From assembly GCF_001482385.1 (NCBI RefSeq), contig NZ_CP013611.1, positions 4,223,501 to 4,287,500 on the forward strand: a DNA stretch of 64,000 bases. The letters are read 5' to 3'. The notes under the pieces are model-generated. The model had not been told where the DNA came from. It saw nothing but the letters and a program-made list of their open reading frames with translations, and made no database searches. Every line of letters starts with the position of its first letter. Within the stretch, counting starts at the first letter, position 1. The DNA is from Pseudoalteromonas rubra. GTDB lineage: Bacteria > Pseudomonadota > Gammaproteobacteria > Enterobacterales > Alteromonadaceae. Below are positions 1 through 9,312 of the stretch, piece by piece. A program made the position numbers and the translations under genes.

Positions 1-2
1 TC

Positions 3-758
3 CATAGTATGGCACCAGGAGCAGGGAAAGTTATTGCTCATGGCATTACGGGTGGTGTAAGTAGTGTCCTAAACGGAGGAAAATTTGGACATGGCTTCCT
101 ATCTGCCGGCTTTACTCAGGCTATGGGGAATGTGAAAGGGCTATTTGTAAATGGTGCCTCAACTATTGCAGACCGATTTAGCAATGCTATCAAGGCAGCT
201 ATGATTGGCGGAACTGCATCTGCAATAAGTGGTGGTAAGTTTGCAAATGGTGCCGTGACAGGCGCATTCTCTAGGCTTTTAAACGACGACGCTTACGATA
301 GCCGTATCAAAAAGCAAAACCGTTACGATCTAAAAGATGGATTCGAAGGATTCGTTGATGAATATGACTATAAAGGTGAAGCTAGACACGAAATCCACGT
401 ATATAAAAATGGAAAAGAGGTCGGAATATTCCAAGATGGAGATTGGATTAATAAGCATGGTCATTCGGGGGTTCCTGAAGGTTTCGGAAAAGAGAATGCG
501 AGGCTTCTAAAAGGACTAGATGTACACATGATACGTAGGCAAGGAAGAATACCTAAGAATGCTAAATTAGGTAAAGGGATGCTAAGAGGCTATGGCAAAT
601 ATTTACCTGTAGTTGGTGTTGCCGTAACAGGCGCTGAAATGTATAACTCATCCTCGCCTTGGCAAACCTTTTGGGAAGGAGTTGGTGTCAGTTCGGTCGG
701 AGCTGGTTCAACATGGGAGCCTGAAGGTATTAATATTACATACCCTGAAAAGAATTAG
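3..758 (+). CDS. C-terminal end of an Rhs/polymorphic toxin protein (5'-truncated by window edge)
   Basis: The reading frame is open to the left edge, so this is the 3' part of a longer gene; the ATG at 9 is probably internal. The N-terminal part carries the glycine-rich motif HGITGGVSSVLNGGKFGHGF followed by a second degenerate copy (IGGTASAISGGKFANGAV). Such GGKFGHGF-type motifs commonly end the conserved part of Rhs/YD-repeat and contact-dependent toxins, just before a variable C-terminal toxin domain. From about residue 100 the sequence is a non-repetitive domain rich in charged residues (HEIHVYKNGKEVG, INKHGHSGVPEG) with a hydrophobic stretch near the end (YLPVVGVAVTGAEMY). I do not recognise the toxin family and assign no activity. 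The gene is AT-richer than the core genes to the right, as is usual for exchanged toxin tips. A small gene follows after 8 bases, in the usual immunity position. Confidence 0.75.
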   Translation, partial: HSMAPGAGKVIAHGITGGVSSVLNGGKFGHGFLSAGFTQAMGNVKGLFVNGASTIADRFSNAIKAAMIGGTASAISGGKFANGAVTGAFSRLLNDDAYDSRIKKQNRYDLKDGFEGFVDEYDYKGEARHEIHVYKNGKEVGIFQDGDWINKHGHSGVPEGFGKENARLLKGLDVHMIRRQGRIPKNAKLGKGMLRGYGKYLPVVGVAVTGAEMYNSSSPWQTFWEGVGVSSVGAGSTWEPEGINITYPEKN

Positions 759-766
759 GTCGTAAA

Positions 767-1264
767 ATGAAAGAGTTACAGTTTTTTACTGAGAAAGTCT
801 TAGGCAGCCCTGGTGAAGGGCTGTTTTCTGAAGCATTTAAAGAGTATCAGTCATATATTGATAGCAATAAATCCAAATTACCGGATACAGTTGTAAATAT
901 TGTTAAGTCAGATTGGTATTTCAATGCACGAGATCCAAGATGTCCTAAAGATGCTTGGCTAATTAATCAGAGAATTGAAAATGAGTTCAGCACCACTGAA
1001 CGACAGAAAAAGCCAGCAGAGTATGAAATAACATTACTAGGAGCTTATCACGATTGTCACCTTCACTTTGTTTACAAATCAGTGGTTGAGATAGATGCGC
1101 CAGGTAATGCTGGCTCTTTATTGGAAAAGGACTATGACCCTTGGCGTATAGATGAGTTTTCAAGGAGTGATGATGGATATTTAGTCCATAAAATATATTT
1201 CTTGTCTGGAAAGGTTTGGACAATAAAATGTCAAAGTTTTGAATTTGGGGTTACTAATCTATAG
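767..1264 (+). CDS. putative immunity protein for the upstream Rhs toxin tip
   Basis: A 165-residue protein without signal peptide or membrane segment, beginning 8 bases after the stop of the Rhs toxin gene. It is AT-rich like that gene. Position, size and cytosolic character fit a cognate immunity protein that would bind and neutralise the incoming or self-made toxin domain. The sequence is acidic and has several aromatic residues, but I recognise no family. The ribosome binding site is weak and overlaps the end of the toxin gene, which suggests translational coupling. The immunity role is inferred from gene order only. Downstream, 1265-1446 is AT-rich and shows no gene up to the insertion sequence. 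Confidence 0.6.
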   Translation: MKELQFFTEKVLGSPGEGLFSEAFKEYQSYIDSNKSKLPDTVVNIVKSDWYFNARDPRCPKDAWLINQRIENEFSTTERQKKPAEYEITLLGAYHDCHLHFVYKSVVEIDAPGNAGSLLEKDYDPWRIDEFSRSDDGYLVHKIYFLSGKVWTIKCQSFEFGVTNL

Positions 1265-1446
1265 AACGCTAGGAATATATACTTCATAACCAAAGATTAA
1301 CCTTATGATACAGAGCTACTTCATAGTTGAAAAACATGAGCTAAATCAAACTGTATTATCAATAAGCACGCTATCAACGTGATAGAGTGGGCCGATAGGA
1401 TAATAAAAGGATAAGGTTGCGAGCTATCTACGCTTGCGCAATACAG

Positions 1447-2478
1447 GGCCTTGTTGATCAAATCCTAACTTAGGTAACACCGAGATTTCAACTGCTTCCC
1501 TGATATTCAGGCATACCTAGCCCAGTCATTCTATTGAGTACTTTCACTTTGATCATCGCTTCAGTGTGTTGCTGATTGAATCCACGACTGACCAGCTTGT
1601 CACCCATTAGCTGTTTGTATCGGTACATTGCCGTTTCCGCCAGTGAACGTTGGTGGTAGTTCACACATTTTTTCCACTCATTGCTGCCTATATGCTTTGT
1701 TAAAATGACCGCGCTGTTGCGAGTATGTCCATCCTCCCACAACTGCGCGTTACTCCTTGGTGGGATCACTGCTTCGGCCTTTTTAGCTGCTACTTCGGCA
1801 TAACAGCCTCTGGTATCATAAGCACCATCTGCTTTAACTGAGCTGATCTTCCTGCGCAATGGTCTGAGTAGGTCACCCAAAACTTCTGAATCAGCTACAG
1901 ACACTGTGGACAACTCAGCGCCTACGATTTGGTGTGTATCTGAATCAACTGCCAGGTGTAGCTTTCGCCATGTTCGGCGCTTGTTTGCACCATGTTTTCT
2001 TGCATGCCACTCACCATTTCCGTACACCTTCAAACCAGTGCTATCAACCACAATATCAATGCCTCCGGATGCACTGGAGTGTGGCCTATAGCGAACTGCC
2101 AGCTCTGCACTACGCTTACACAAACAACTATAAGTTGGCGTATCCAAATCAAGCTTCATCATTGATATTAATGAGGAAACAAAACCCTGTGCAGCTCGAA
2201 GAGACAAGCGAAATACAGCCCGCAAAGTCAGGCAGGTCTCAATTGCCAGTTCAGAGAAATGATTAGCTCGACCTTTACCGCCATGATGTTGCGTGTTGTT
2301 CCACTGTTCAATCGCGCCCTCGGAAAACCAAAGTTGGATGTTACCTCTGGCGATAAGGGCTTTGTTGTATTCGCGCCAGTTGGTGATACGCTTTTCTTTC
2401 AAAGTTCAGCCTCTGTGTTTGCTTTCGAGATCTGATCACATAAGGCTAAATTAGTTCAATGATTTAGGAAACAACGCC
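1447..2478 (-). mobile_element. IS5-family insertion sequence, IS903 group, about 1032 bp
   Basis: The element is bounded by imperfect 18-base terminal inverted repeats. The left end at 1447-1464 begins GGCCTTGTTGATCAAATC. The right end at 2461-2478 reads GATTTAGGAAACAACGCC, which matches the reverse complement of the left end at 13 of 18 positions. The left end also resembles the known IS903 terminus (GGCTTTGTTGA...). It encodes one full-length transposase on the minus strand. IS903 normally makes a 9-bp target duplication. The flanks here, GCAATACAG on the left and ACCCGCAAC on the right, are not repeats of each other, so the copy is either old or was left by a rearrangement. Confidence 0.85.
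1488..2402 (-). CDS. IS5-family (IS903-type) DDE transposase
   Basis: A 304-residue transposase that would cut and rejoin the ends of the surrounding element. The N-terminal part (ITNWREYNKALIARG and LSLRAAQGFVSSL) is typical of the IS903 group. The DDE catalytic residues are visible: the first D in IVVDSTGLKV (about residue 117), the second D in VKADGAYDTR, and the E in RSLAETAMYRYKQL. The length is that of the family (about 300) and there is no frameshift, so it may be active. It separates the Rhs toxin/immunity genes from the secreted-protein array. Confidence 0.95.
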   Translation of the reverse strand: MKEKRITNWREYNKALIARGNIQLWFSEGAIEQWNNTQHHGGKGRANHFSELAIETCLTLRAVFRLSLRAAQGFVSSLISMMKLDLDTPTYSCLCKRSAELAVRYRPHSSASGGIDIVVDSTGLKVYGNGEWHARKHGANKRRTWRKLHLAVDSDTHQIVGAELSTVSVADSEVLGDLLRPLRRKISSVKADGAYDTRGCYAEVAAKKAEAVIPPRSNAQLWEDGHTRNSAVILTKHIGSNEWKKCVNYHQRSLAETAMYRYKQLMGDKLVSRGFNQQHTEAMIKVKVLNRMTGLGMPEYQGSS

Positions 2479-2589
2479 ACCCGCAACACCAATTGCCTTA
2501 AATCCCAATTAAGGTACAATTACCAACAAATAATAAGTTCGTTTAACGAACAAGCTCAATCTGCTCCTTCTCGGAAAAAGGATTTTATA

Positions 2590-3357
2590 ATGAACCTCAA
2601 ATTACTCGCTGTTTTGGCGGCGATAGCACCGGGGGCGGTTTGTGCTGCCTCTGCGGTTAAACAACTGGATGTCCTGGGTGATGCCGTCACCTTTACATTG
2701 GAGCAGCCGAAATCACACGCCATTCCTGCCTGTGTGAGCGCCGATAACCTACAAAAATGGGCGATAAACTTAAACTCCCTGCAAGGTCAGGCGATGTACA
2801 GCCTGCTGGTTACAGCGGTATCGAAAGAACATTTGGTGAATGTCATCCCGGCTAATCGTTGCGAAGTGATTGCTGATATCGAACAGGCGGGTTCATTATC
2901 ACTAAAAACTAACCCTGCTCAGGGAGGCGTTGGGGTTTCTCTATACAAAGGGGATGGTGTGACTAAGTTGGGAACGGTTACCAATACGTCAAACGGCATA
3001 CAATATGTGCCATCAGAAGGCACCACTTGGGTACAGCATTATGGGCCATCAACACTGAATCTTGTGTACTATGTTGATGAACAATGCAGTGGGCAGGGCT
3101 ATATCTATCATACGCCCAGTTCGAGCCCTTATCTGCTCCTGCCTAAAAATCGGTTCTATACCAAATCAGACTCTAAATCCGAAAACCTATTGAGTAAAAA
3201 TGGCAATGTCCCTGTCTATCAGTATGTTTCATATGCAGAGGAAGGCAAAAGGTGCCAGAAAACTCAAAATACGGCCAATCAGTATGACGCGCGTTATACC
3301 AAGCTTCTGGATGCTGAACATCCACTGTGTGGTATGCATGCCTGTGTCATTCGGTAG
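2590..3357 (+). CDS. secreted family A protein, copy 1 (unknown function)
   Basis: A 255-residue exported protein with an N-terminal signal peptide (cleavage probably after VCAA/S near residue 20). It is the first of three tandem paralogues. The N-terminal half has a conserved module: an opening beta segment (VKQLDVLGDAVTFTLE), a cysteine (PACVSADN), then KWAINLNSLQGQAMYSLLVT and a second cysteine (NRCE). The C-terminal half is variable but retains YYVDEQCSG and ends with EHPLCGMHACVIR, whose cysteine pair recurs in the full-length paralogues. I know no function for the family. Copies 1 and 2 are nearly identical over the first module and diverge after about residue 100. The gene probably starts a four-gene operon ending in the large protein at 5051. 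Confidence 0.8.
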   Translation: MNLKLLAVLAAIAPGAVCAASAVKQLDVLGDAVTFTLEQPKSHAIPACVSADNLQKWAINLNSLQGQAMYSLLVTAVSKEHLVNVIPANRCEVIADIEQAGSLSLKTNPAQGGVGVSLYKGDGVTKLGTVTNTSNGIQYVPSEGTTWVQHYGPSTLNLVYYVDEQCSGQGYIYHTPSSSPYLLLPKNRFYTKSDSKSENLLSKNGNVPVYQYVSYAEEGKRCQKTQNTANQYDARYTKLLDAEHPLCGMHACVIR

Positions 3358-3415
3358 TGGCTGAGTAGCGCAACAATAACAACAACGAAACAACATTCTA
3401 ATATTCGGAATAATA

Positions 3416-4207
3416 ATGAAAAAATCGGCTATAACAGCCTCACTTTATCTGCTTAGCACTTCGGCTATGGCGGGCTCTGCGATTAAGCAACTCGATGTCT
3501 TGGGTGATGCCGTCACCTTTACACTGGAACAACCTAAATCACACGCCATTCCTGCCTGTGTGAGTGCCGATAACCAACAAAAATGGGCGATTAATTTAAA
3601 TTCGCTGCAAGGTCAGGCGATGTATAGTTTGCTGGTTACAGCGGTATCGAAAGAGCACCTGGTGAATGTCACGTCGGCAAATCGCTGTGAGTCGATTGCG
3701 GATATTGAGCAGGCCGAGGCGATTTCGCTGACAACCAAAACGGTTAGTGCGCCAGACAGCGGTATTTTGCTTTATAAAGGCGATGGTAAGACTTTGTTAG
3801 GCAAAGTTCTTTCCGAGAGCTTTTATGGAAATCAATACTATAGGCAAGACTCATATCGGTTTGCACCTGTTGGTGGTGCGACACAATTGCAGAATTATTC
3901 AATTTATCGGAATGTTAGCATTTACTATGTTGATTCTCAGTGTGAGGGGGAAGCCTATTCAGACAAAACAATTTCACCTGAGCAATCTTATTACAGTAAA
4001 GCGCGGAACTTTTATTACCATACAGCGGTAAGTCCGACTGAGCAGGATTATCTTCACGTCCATGGAGATGCTCAGGTTTATAAGCTTCACGATGATACCG
4101 GGGAATGCACCGCCTATGGTGGCCAAGCAAAACAGTTTACCAGAATGACGCGACTTACTTATATTGAACACCCTCTTTGCGGTAGCAAAGGCTGCATTAT
4201 TAAATAA
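3416..4207 (+). CDS. secreted family A protein, copy 2 (unknown function)
   Basis: A 263-residue paralogue of the gene before it. The signal peptide is MKKSAITASLYLLSTSAMAG. The first 85 mature residues differ from copy 1 at only about ten positions, and the DNA there is also very similar, pointing to recent duplication or gene conversion. The second half is divergent and richer in Tyr and Gln, but keeps the cysteines in YYVDSQCEG and the terminal EHPLCGSKGCIIK. The short leader (GGAATAATAATG) is shared with copy 3. The spacing to both neighbours is about 50 bases. Confidence 0.8.
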   Translation: MKKSAITASLYLLSTSAMAGSAIKQLDVLGDAVTFTLEQPKSHAIPACVSADNQQKWAINLNSLQGQAMYSLLVTAVSKEHLVNVTSANRCESIADIEQAEAISLTTKTVSAPDSGILLYKGDGKTLLGKVLSESFYGNQYYRQDSYRFAPVGGATQLQNYSIYRNVSIYYVDSQCEGEAYSDKTISPEQSYYSKARNFYYHTAVSPTEQDYLHVHGDAQVYKLHDDTGECTAYGGQAKQFTRMTRLTYIEHPLCGSKGCIIK

Positions 4208-4253
4208 GCATCTATAAAAACGATAAATGAATTAACCAGCACTCGGGATAATA

Positions 4254-5027
4254 ATGAACAAACTACTCATAACAGCCTCGCTTTGCCTGTTAAGCAGCAC
4301 AGTGATGGCGGCTTCTACAGTCTCTCAGCTCAATGTAACGGGTGATGTGGCCATATTCACACTGGATACACCAAAAGCACATACAGTACCCCGTTGCGTG
4401 ACGGCAGAGAATAAAGATAAATGGGCGCTCAGCCTGAGCACGCTACAAGGACAGGCGCTTTACAGCTTATTAGTAACGGCAGTGTCGAAAGATAAGCTGG
4501 TTTCAGTGCAATCGGCGCAGCGATGTGAGTCGGTCGCCGATGTTGAGCAGGTCCAGGGCCTGACCTTGAGCTCGAATAAACTGAGCACGAGTTCAGCCAG
4601 CGACACCTGGTTATTCAAGGGAGATAAGGTCACTAAAGTTGGTAAAGTAGTGACTATTGAGGGCAACACGCATATCTATGTGCCAGTAGAGGGGACCAAT
4701 ACAGGCCACAGTTACTCTCCCTCAATAGCAGCTGATTTCTCCGGGTTCTACTACCTTGATGCTGAATGTAAAGGTGATACGTATCGCCTGCATTATGGGC
4801 ACCCATTTTTGACCTTCATTGAAAGCGAAGGCGCTTATTTTACCTTTTCTGATTCCAGTATCCATGGGAATCGGATGGCAGATCACGGTCATGCTCCTGT
4901 TTATCGCGCTAGTGGTGGTCAGTGTTACCTGGAAGACAGGTATCTGGCTTATCAGGAAACTCGCGCTGTAAAACTCGAAAAAACAGAGCACCCTTTATGC
5001 GGTAAAACGCCTTGCTGGATTAAATAA
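4254..5027 (+). CDS. secreted family A protein, copy 3 (unknown function)
   Basis: A 257-residue exported protein with signal peptide MNKLLITASLCLLSSTVMAA. It carries the same plan as copies 1 and 2: ST-V-S-Q-L-N-V opening strand, PRCVTAENKDKWALSLSTLQ, SLLVTAVSKDKLV, QRCESVADVEQV, then a variable half with FYYLDAECKG and the terminal EHPLCGKTPCWIK. It is more distant from copies 1 and 2 than they are from each other. It ends 23 bases before the large cadherin/Fn3 protein gene, consistent with co-transcription and with these small proteins acting together with that surface protein. That partnership is an inference. Confidence 0.8.
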   Translation: MNKLLITASLCLLSSTVMAASTVSQLNVTGDVAIFTLDTPKAHTVPRCVTAENKDKWALSLSTLQGQALYSLLVTAVSKDKLVSVQSAQRCESVADVEQVQGLTLSSNKLSTSSASDTWLFKGDKVTKVGKVVTIEGNTHIYVPVEGTNTGHSYSPSIAADFSGFYYLDAECKGDTYRLHYGHPFLTFIESEGAYFTFSDSSIHGNRMADHGHAPVYRASGGQCYLEDRYLAYQETRAVKLEKTEHPLCGKTPCWIK

Positions 5028-5050
5028 CGAGAATATAAGGCTTATTAGGG

Positions 5051-8000
5051 ATGAACGTGATCAGAATAGCGCTCAGCTTACTCTTTATCGGTATGTGTAT
5101 ATTGGCAACGCCTGTGTTGTCCGCGGGACTGGAGTTTCCCACACATATGCAATTTATGCTCAAAAATCTGCGAGAAAACGCCCTGGCTAATACACTGCCG
5201 ATGATCACCCAAGATCATATCACACTGGATGAAGACCAAGGTTCGGTGCTGGATTTACTCAGTAATGATCTTGACCCGGATCAGGATCCGCTCAGGATAG
5301 TGTCTGTTTCGGCAAAGTATGGACAGGTTACTCTGATGCCAGATGGCCAGATAAAATATGAGCCACCGGCGCACTTTTCCGGGCAGGACGAAATTACTTA
5401 CCTGCTTTATGATGGTCGCGCGAACCCGGTCAGGGGGCTGGCAAAAATCACTGTGAACTCGGTGAATGATGCACCTGTGGCTAACGACGACGCAGTGACT
5501 CTGATTGCCAATACCCAGGTTGATATTAATGTGCTGGACAATGATAGCGACATTGATGGTGATTTCTTAACCATCACTCAGGTCACCGCACAGTATGGCA
5601 CTGTGCGGGTCAAAAACGGAGCTATCGAATATCGGCCCTATGCGGAATATGACGGCAGCGACGTGATCAACTACACCATTCAGGATGCCGCCAATGCCTC
5701 AGCCAGCGCTAAAGTTCTGGTGACAGTGCTAAAAGAAAACAAAACGGCACCGGTGATCACCGGGCAAAAGTCGCTGGTCATGGACGAAGACACCAGCTTC
5801 GAGCTTGATATCAATCAGATTACTTATATCGATGTCGATTCTCTTGCAACTGATATGACTTTTGAAGTGGCAGATGGCCAGCACTATACGTTAGAGGGCT
5901 TGACACTCAAACCCGCACAACATTTTAACGGTGAGTTAAGTGTGCCCGTTACATTATTCGATGGTAAACATCGCTCGCAGGTGTACAACCTCAAACTCGT
6001 GGTGAATGAAATCAATGATTATCCTGAGGCCGGACAAATAATCTGGGAATCAGTTAAAGATGAAAAGTTTGCCTTGTACATGCGCGGTATGATGCATGAC
6101 CCAGATTTTAACTACTGGCCGCTGGGCAGAAATGACCCAAGGCTTGAGCAATACAAGTTTATCTTCTCTAAAAATGCGCGCAGAGAAGACCATGGCGGCT
6201 GGACCAATGCCGGTGGTCGTTTTGTTCAGGTGCCCGGTGCACGTACTGACCTGTACGAATACACACCGCCTGCCAACTTTGTCGGTCGCGACTATGTGTT
6301 TTTCTTTGTTTATGATGAACAAGGTGCGCCATCGGGTCGTGGTGATATTGTGATTGATATTAAAAATGACAAAGGGGCACCTGTGATTATCCGTCACCTG
6401 GATATTGCGAAGGTGAGAGAAGACACGCCGTTTAGCCTGTCTGTACACGACTTATATATTCGCTACAAAGGGTCGCACAGCCGCAACAGCGAACTGACTC
6501 TGGAAGTAGAGAATATGCCGGGTTTCTATTCGGTTGACCGGGCAACGGGCCAGATCACCATAGATCCCCTGTATGAAGAACCGATACTGAATGTAATGGT
6601 GCAAGTGACCGACGGCGCGACTACATCTAACAAACACAGAGTGGCGGTGCCACTGCAAGCTGTCAACGAGGCCCCGCAGGTGTCTGATCTGGACATCAGC
6701 ATTAACGGTTTACCAGACGGCGAGATTGATTTTAGAACCCAGCTTATGGTTGACCCTGAGGCAAATAAAGCTCCAGGTCTGTTAGACAGGTTTAGCTATC
6801 AGTTTGTAACCCCCACAGGCAGTGCGAACAATCAAACCAGTCATGGCCAGCTGGTCAGAGTGCCAGGTAAACCACATGGTGTGTTCCGATATGTTCCCGG
6901 GCCGACGTTTAGGGGCGACACCTTTGCGTTTTGGGTCACAGACGAGCAAGGCCTGCAATCAAACAAGGGCACGGTGATCATTCGTGCGTCTAAGCCAGCG
7001 GTGCCGAACACGCCGGTTGTGCAAAGTAATGGCAGTCAAGTTACGGTGAACTGGGCAAAGGTAGGCGGTGCGTCTTATTATATTGTCAGCAAAGCGCGCT
7101 ACAGCACTGAGGTGTCGGAGACTGAACACCGGGCTGAGAGCAACAAGTTTGAGTCAGCAGATGACGAAAACACCTATTCTCAGTACCGGGTAAGGGCCTG
7201 TAGCGACGATGCCGGGTGTTCGGCCGACTCTGCCTGGTCTTTACCCTCCAGAACCCTGGTGACCACGCCGGTTGCCTTTGTACGTCGTAAGAACGAAATC
7301 GAAGTAAACTGGCACAGTGCACCGGCGGATCAATTTGATGTACAAATTAAATACAATGATAACCCATGGACTGTGCCGGGGCGTTTCGTCAGCGATAAGA
7401 GCAGCATATCCTGGCCTAACCTGGAGTCTGGCAAGCGGCGCTATCGGGTACGTGGCTGTGACGATAGCTTGGCCAACTGCACACAGTGGTCAGCCGAATC
7501 CAATACTGTCGACATTCCTGTCTGGATCCACAAAGTGAGCGTGGAAGGGAGCACCACGACGCTTGAATGGGGCCCTGTGCCGGGCACCAGTTATTACGAT
7601 ATTTCCATCAAGTACAACAGCAATGACTGGACCGTGCCTGGGCGCTTTACTGCACCGGGTGGCAATGAAACGGGCAACAATCAACTGACCTGGAACAATG
7701 TTGACGGGGGCATGCGAGCTTATAAAATTCGTTCCTGTGTTGGAGAAGTGGGTAATGCGGTCTGCTCTGACTGGTCATCACCGACAGGGGTTTACACAAC
7801 ACCTGAAATGCCTGCGGACACACCCGCGCTTAAGGTCTCGTCTGAGACACGTACATTCCTGGATAAGACAGAAAGCATCGACTGGCACTTTGCCAGTGAG
7901 CCCAGTCAGAATTTTACGACTACTTTGTTTGTTTTACCGCCCAATAAACTTGAGATGATAGCGTTGAGCAGTCGCGCCAATAATCAACCGGGTACGCACC

Positions 8001-8413
8001 GATATCGTTTCTCGCAGCCTGGTATCTACCGCTTTTTTGCGCAGGCATGTGGCCAGGTCACGGGAGTGAATGTATGCAGCGAACGCTGGGAGACCGAGCA
8101 CAGGGTAGAGGTGATCAATCAGCGCTTTGTCGTTGAATATACTGGCACGCACCTGAGGTGGTCGCAGCTAACGGGCGTAAAACAGATTGTGATTGAAAGT
8201 GCGCTCTGTGGTCTCGGGTGCGATGTGTCATCAGCAACTTGGAAGCCAGTGGCAACACTGACCAATGGTGAACTGAGCCTGGCAGTGACAGAGCCGAAAG
8301 GGACCGCATACCGTGTTAAAGCGTGCTTCACTGATGGTTCCTGTACGTCCTGGACAATTGTCAGAGACAAAGCTGAGAAGCTCAAAGCACCGACATTATA
8401 CCGAGCTAATTAA
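5051..8413 (+). CDS. large secreted cadherin-like / fibronectin-III-like multidomain protein
   Basis: An 1120-residue exported protein (signal peptide about 1-25, ending PVLSA). From about residue 55 there are at least two tandem cadherin-like domains with the signature LSNDLDPDQDPL...PDGQIKYEPPAHFSG and VLDNDSDIDGDFL, followed by more divergent copies up to about residue 640. Acidic Asp/Asn runs of this type commonly bind calcium. From about 650 to 920 there are three fibronectin-III-like repeats, each ending in a cysteine-containing strand (YRVRACSDDAGC, YRVRGCDDSLANC, YKIRSCVGEVGNAVC). The last 95 residues form a module ending YRVKACFTDGSCTSW and LKAPTLYRAN, which is shared with the minus-strand protein at 12442. 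It probably mediates adhesion or surface display. No transmembrane anchor is visible, so the means of retention is unknown. Confidence 0.8.
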   Translation: MNVIRIALSLLFIGMCILATPVLSAGLEFPTHMQFMLKNLRENALANTLPMITQDHITLDEDQGSVLDLLSNDLDPDQDPLRIVSVSAKYGQVTLMPDGQIKYEPPAHFSGQDEITYLLYDGRANPVRGLAKITVNSVNDAPVANDDAVTLIANTQVDINVLDNDSDIDGDFLTITQVTAQYGTVRVKNGAIEYRPYAEYDGSDVINYTIQDAANASASAKVLVTVLKENKTAPVITGQKSLVMDEDTSFELDINQITYIDVDSLATDMTFEVADGQHYTLEGLTLKPAQHFNGELSVPVTLFDGKHRSQVYNLKLVVNEINDYPEAGQIIWESVKDEKFALYMRGMMHDPDFNYWPLGRNDPRLEQYKFIFSKNARREDHGGWTNAGGRFVQVPGARTDLYEYTPPANFVGRDYVFFFVYDEQGAPSGRGDIVIDIKNDKGAPVIIRHLDIAKVREDTPFSLSVHDLYIRYKGSHSRNSELTLEVENMPGFYSVDRATGQITIDPLYEEPILNVMVQVTDGATTSNKHRVAVPLQAVNEAPQVSDLDISINGLPDGEIDFRTQLMVDPEANKAPGLLDRFSYQFVTPTGSANNQTSHGQLVRVPGKPHGVFRYVPGPTFRGDTFAFWVTDEQGLQSNKGTVIIRASKPAVPNTPVVQSNGSQVTVNWAKVGGASYYIVSKARYSTEVSETEHRAESNKFESADDENTYSQYRVRACSDDAGCSADSAWSLPSRTLVTTPVAFVRRKNEIEVNWHSAPADQFDVQIKYNDNPWTVPGRFVSDKSSISWPNLESGKRRYRVRGCDDSLANCTQWSAESNTVDIPVWIHKVSVEGSTTTLEWGPVPGTSYYDISIKYNSNDWTVPGRFTAPGGNETGNNQLTWNNVDGGMRAYKIRSCVGEVGNAVCSDWSSPTGVYTTPEMPADTPALKVSSETRTFLDKTESIDWHFASEPSQNFTTTLFVLPPNKLEMIALSSRANNQPGTHRYRFSQPGIYRFFAQACGQVTGVNVCSERWETEHRVEVINQRFVVEYTGTHLRWSQLTGVKQIVIESALCGLGCDVSSATWKPVATLTNGELSLAVTEPKGTAYRVKACFTDGSCTSWTIVRDKAEKLKAPTLYRAN

Positions 8414-8468
8414 GTAAATCGGCTGTGGTGCTGAACCGTGGCCATTACTAACATAGCTTTGAAAAACG

Positions 8469-8848
8469 ATGACGATAAAAAAGCTGACTTTTATACTGAG
8501 CGCAGCACTGTCGCTGACAAGTGCAGCTGCTTTGGCTCAGATCCCGGCAAAAGTAACGTCACTAAATGTACAGGATACCACAGCAACGTTTTCCCTGAAT
8601 GCTGAGAAAACCCATACTGCCTGTATCAATGGCGATACACGTCAACTTTAGTCTCTGGATATTACTTTTATTCAGGAGCGTGCACTGTATAGCCTGTTGC
8701 TGACGGCGGTGTTTAAATCTCAGCTGGTTGTCGCATAGTCGGCCAACAACTGTGATGTTCTGGCGTGTCTTAGGAAAAGGATGCTAGTTACACTAAACTG
8801 TCAGAAACAACCCACCCGATGTGTGGAGATAAACAGTGCATTAAATAA
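8469..8848 (+). pseudogene. decayed family A gene (copy 4)
   Basis: The start is intact, with signal peptide and KVTSLNVQDTTATFSL as in family A. The frame then meets a stop at 8649-8651. Reading on in the same frame gives ERALYSLLLTAVFKSQLVV (the family's YSLLVTAV segment), a second stop, and SANNCDV. In another frame the conserved tail KLSETTHPMCGDKQCIK ends at the TAA 8846-8848. The central variable half is missing. Two nonsense changes, one frame change and an internal deletion make this a pseudogene of the array. Confidence 0.85.
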
Positions 8849-8855
8849 CGCGCGT

Positions 8856-9182
8856 TTAGTTAACTGACACAGTAGCCAGTTTCTCAATGCCACTTTCAGG
8901 TATACATTGCTCGGTACTGGTTAAATAAACCGGCGTTTGGCTGTCAAAAGCACCAAGCAGCAGGCTATATAAGTTATTACTGCCATGGTCATATAGTGAA
9001 ATGGCCCAGCTATCTTTGTTATTTTCATTAACACAAGAAGGCGTGTTGGTTGCTTTTTGTGGCTGAGTTTTAAACGTGACCAAGTTATTACTCACCTGAA
9101 ATTCAGTGATTAAATAAGCTTGGCTATTGGCTAAGCCAAATGTGCTGGCAAATGCCAGTGGTAATAAAAATAGATTTTTCAT
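8856..9182 (-). CDS. short secreted family A protein (N-terminal module only)
   Basis: A 108-residue protein starting at the ATG of MKNLFLLPLAFASTFGLA, which has GAGGTG six bases upstream; a longer reading would need a TTG start. It has a signal peptide and the family A first module (ITEFQVSNNLVTFKT, PSCVNENNKDSWAISL, NLYSLLLGAF, TEQC...GIEKLATVSV) but stops before the variable half and lacks the HPLCG tail. The minus-strand gene at 14981 has the same length and plan, so the short form appears to be a real subtype and not a truncation accident. It is convergent with the decayed copy 4. Confidence 0.7.
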   Translation of the reverse strand: MKNLFLLPLAFASTFGLANSQAYLITEFQVSNNLVTFKTQPQKATNTPSCVNENNKDSWAISLYDHGSNNLYSLLLGAFDSQTPVYLTSTEQCIPESGIEKLATVSVN

Positions 9183-9312
9183 GAAGCACCTCAAACTGTT
9201 TTTCTGATCCTAACGGGTTTTAGGCATGGCCGTCTACGGTTTGAGGGACAAAAGTAGAATAATAGTCAATCGGCGGGTTATCGCTGGTATTTAAATATAT
9301 GGGATTATTATA

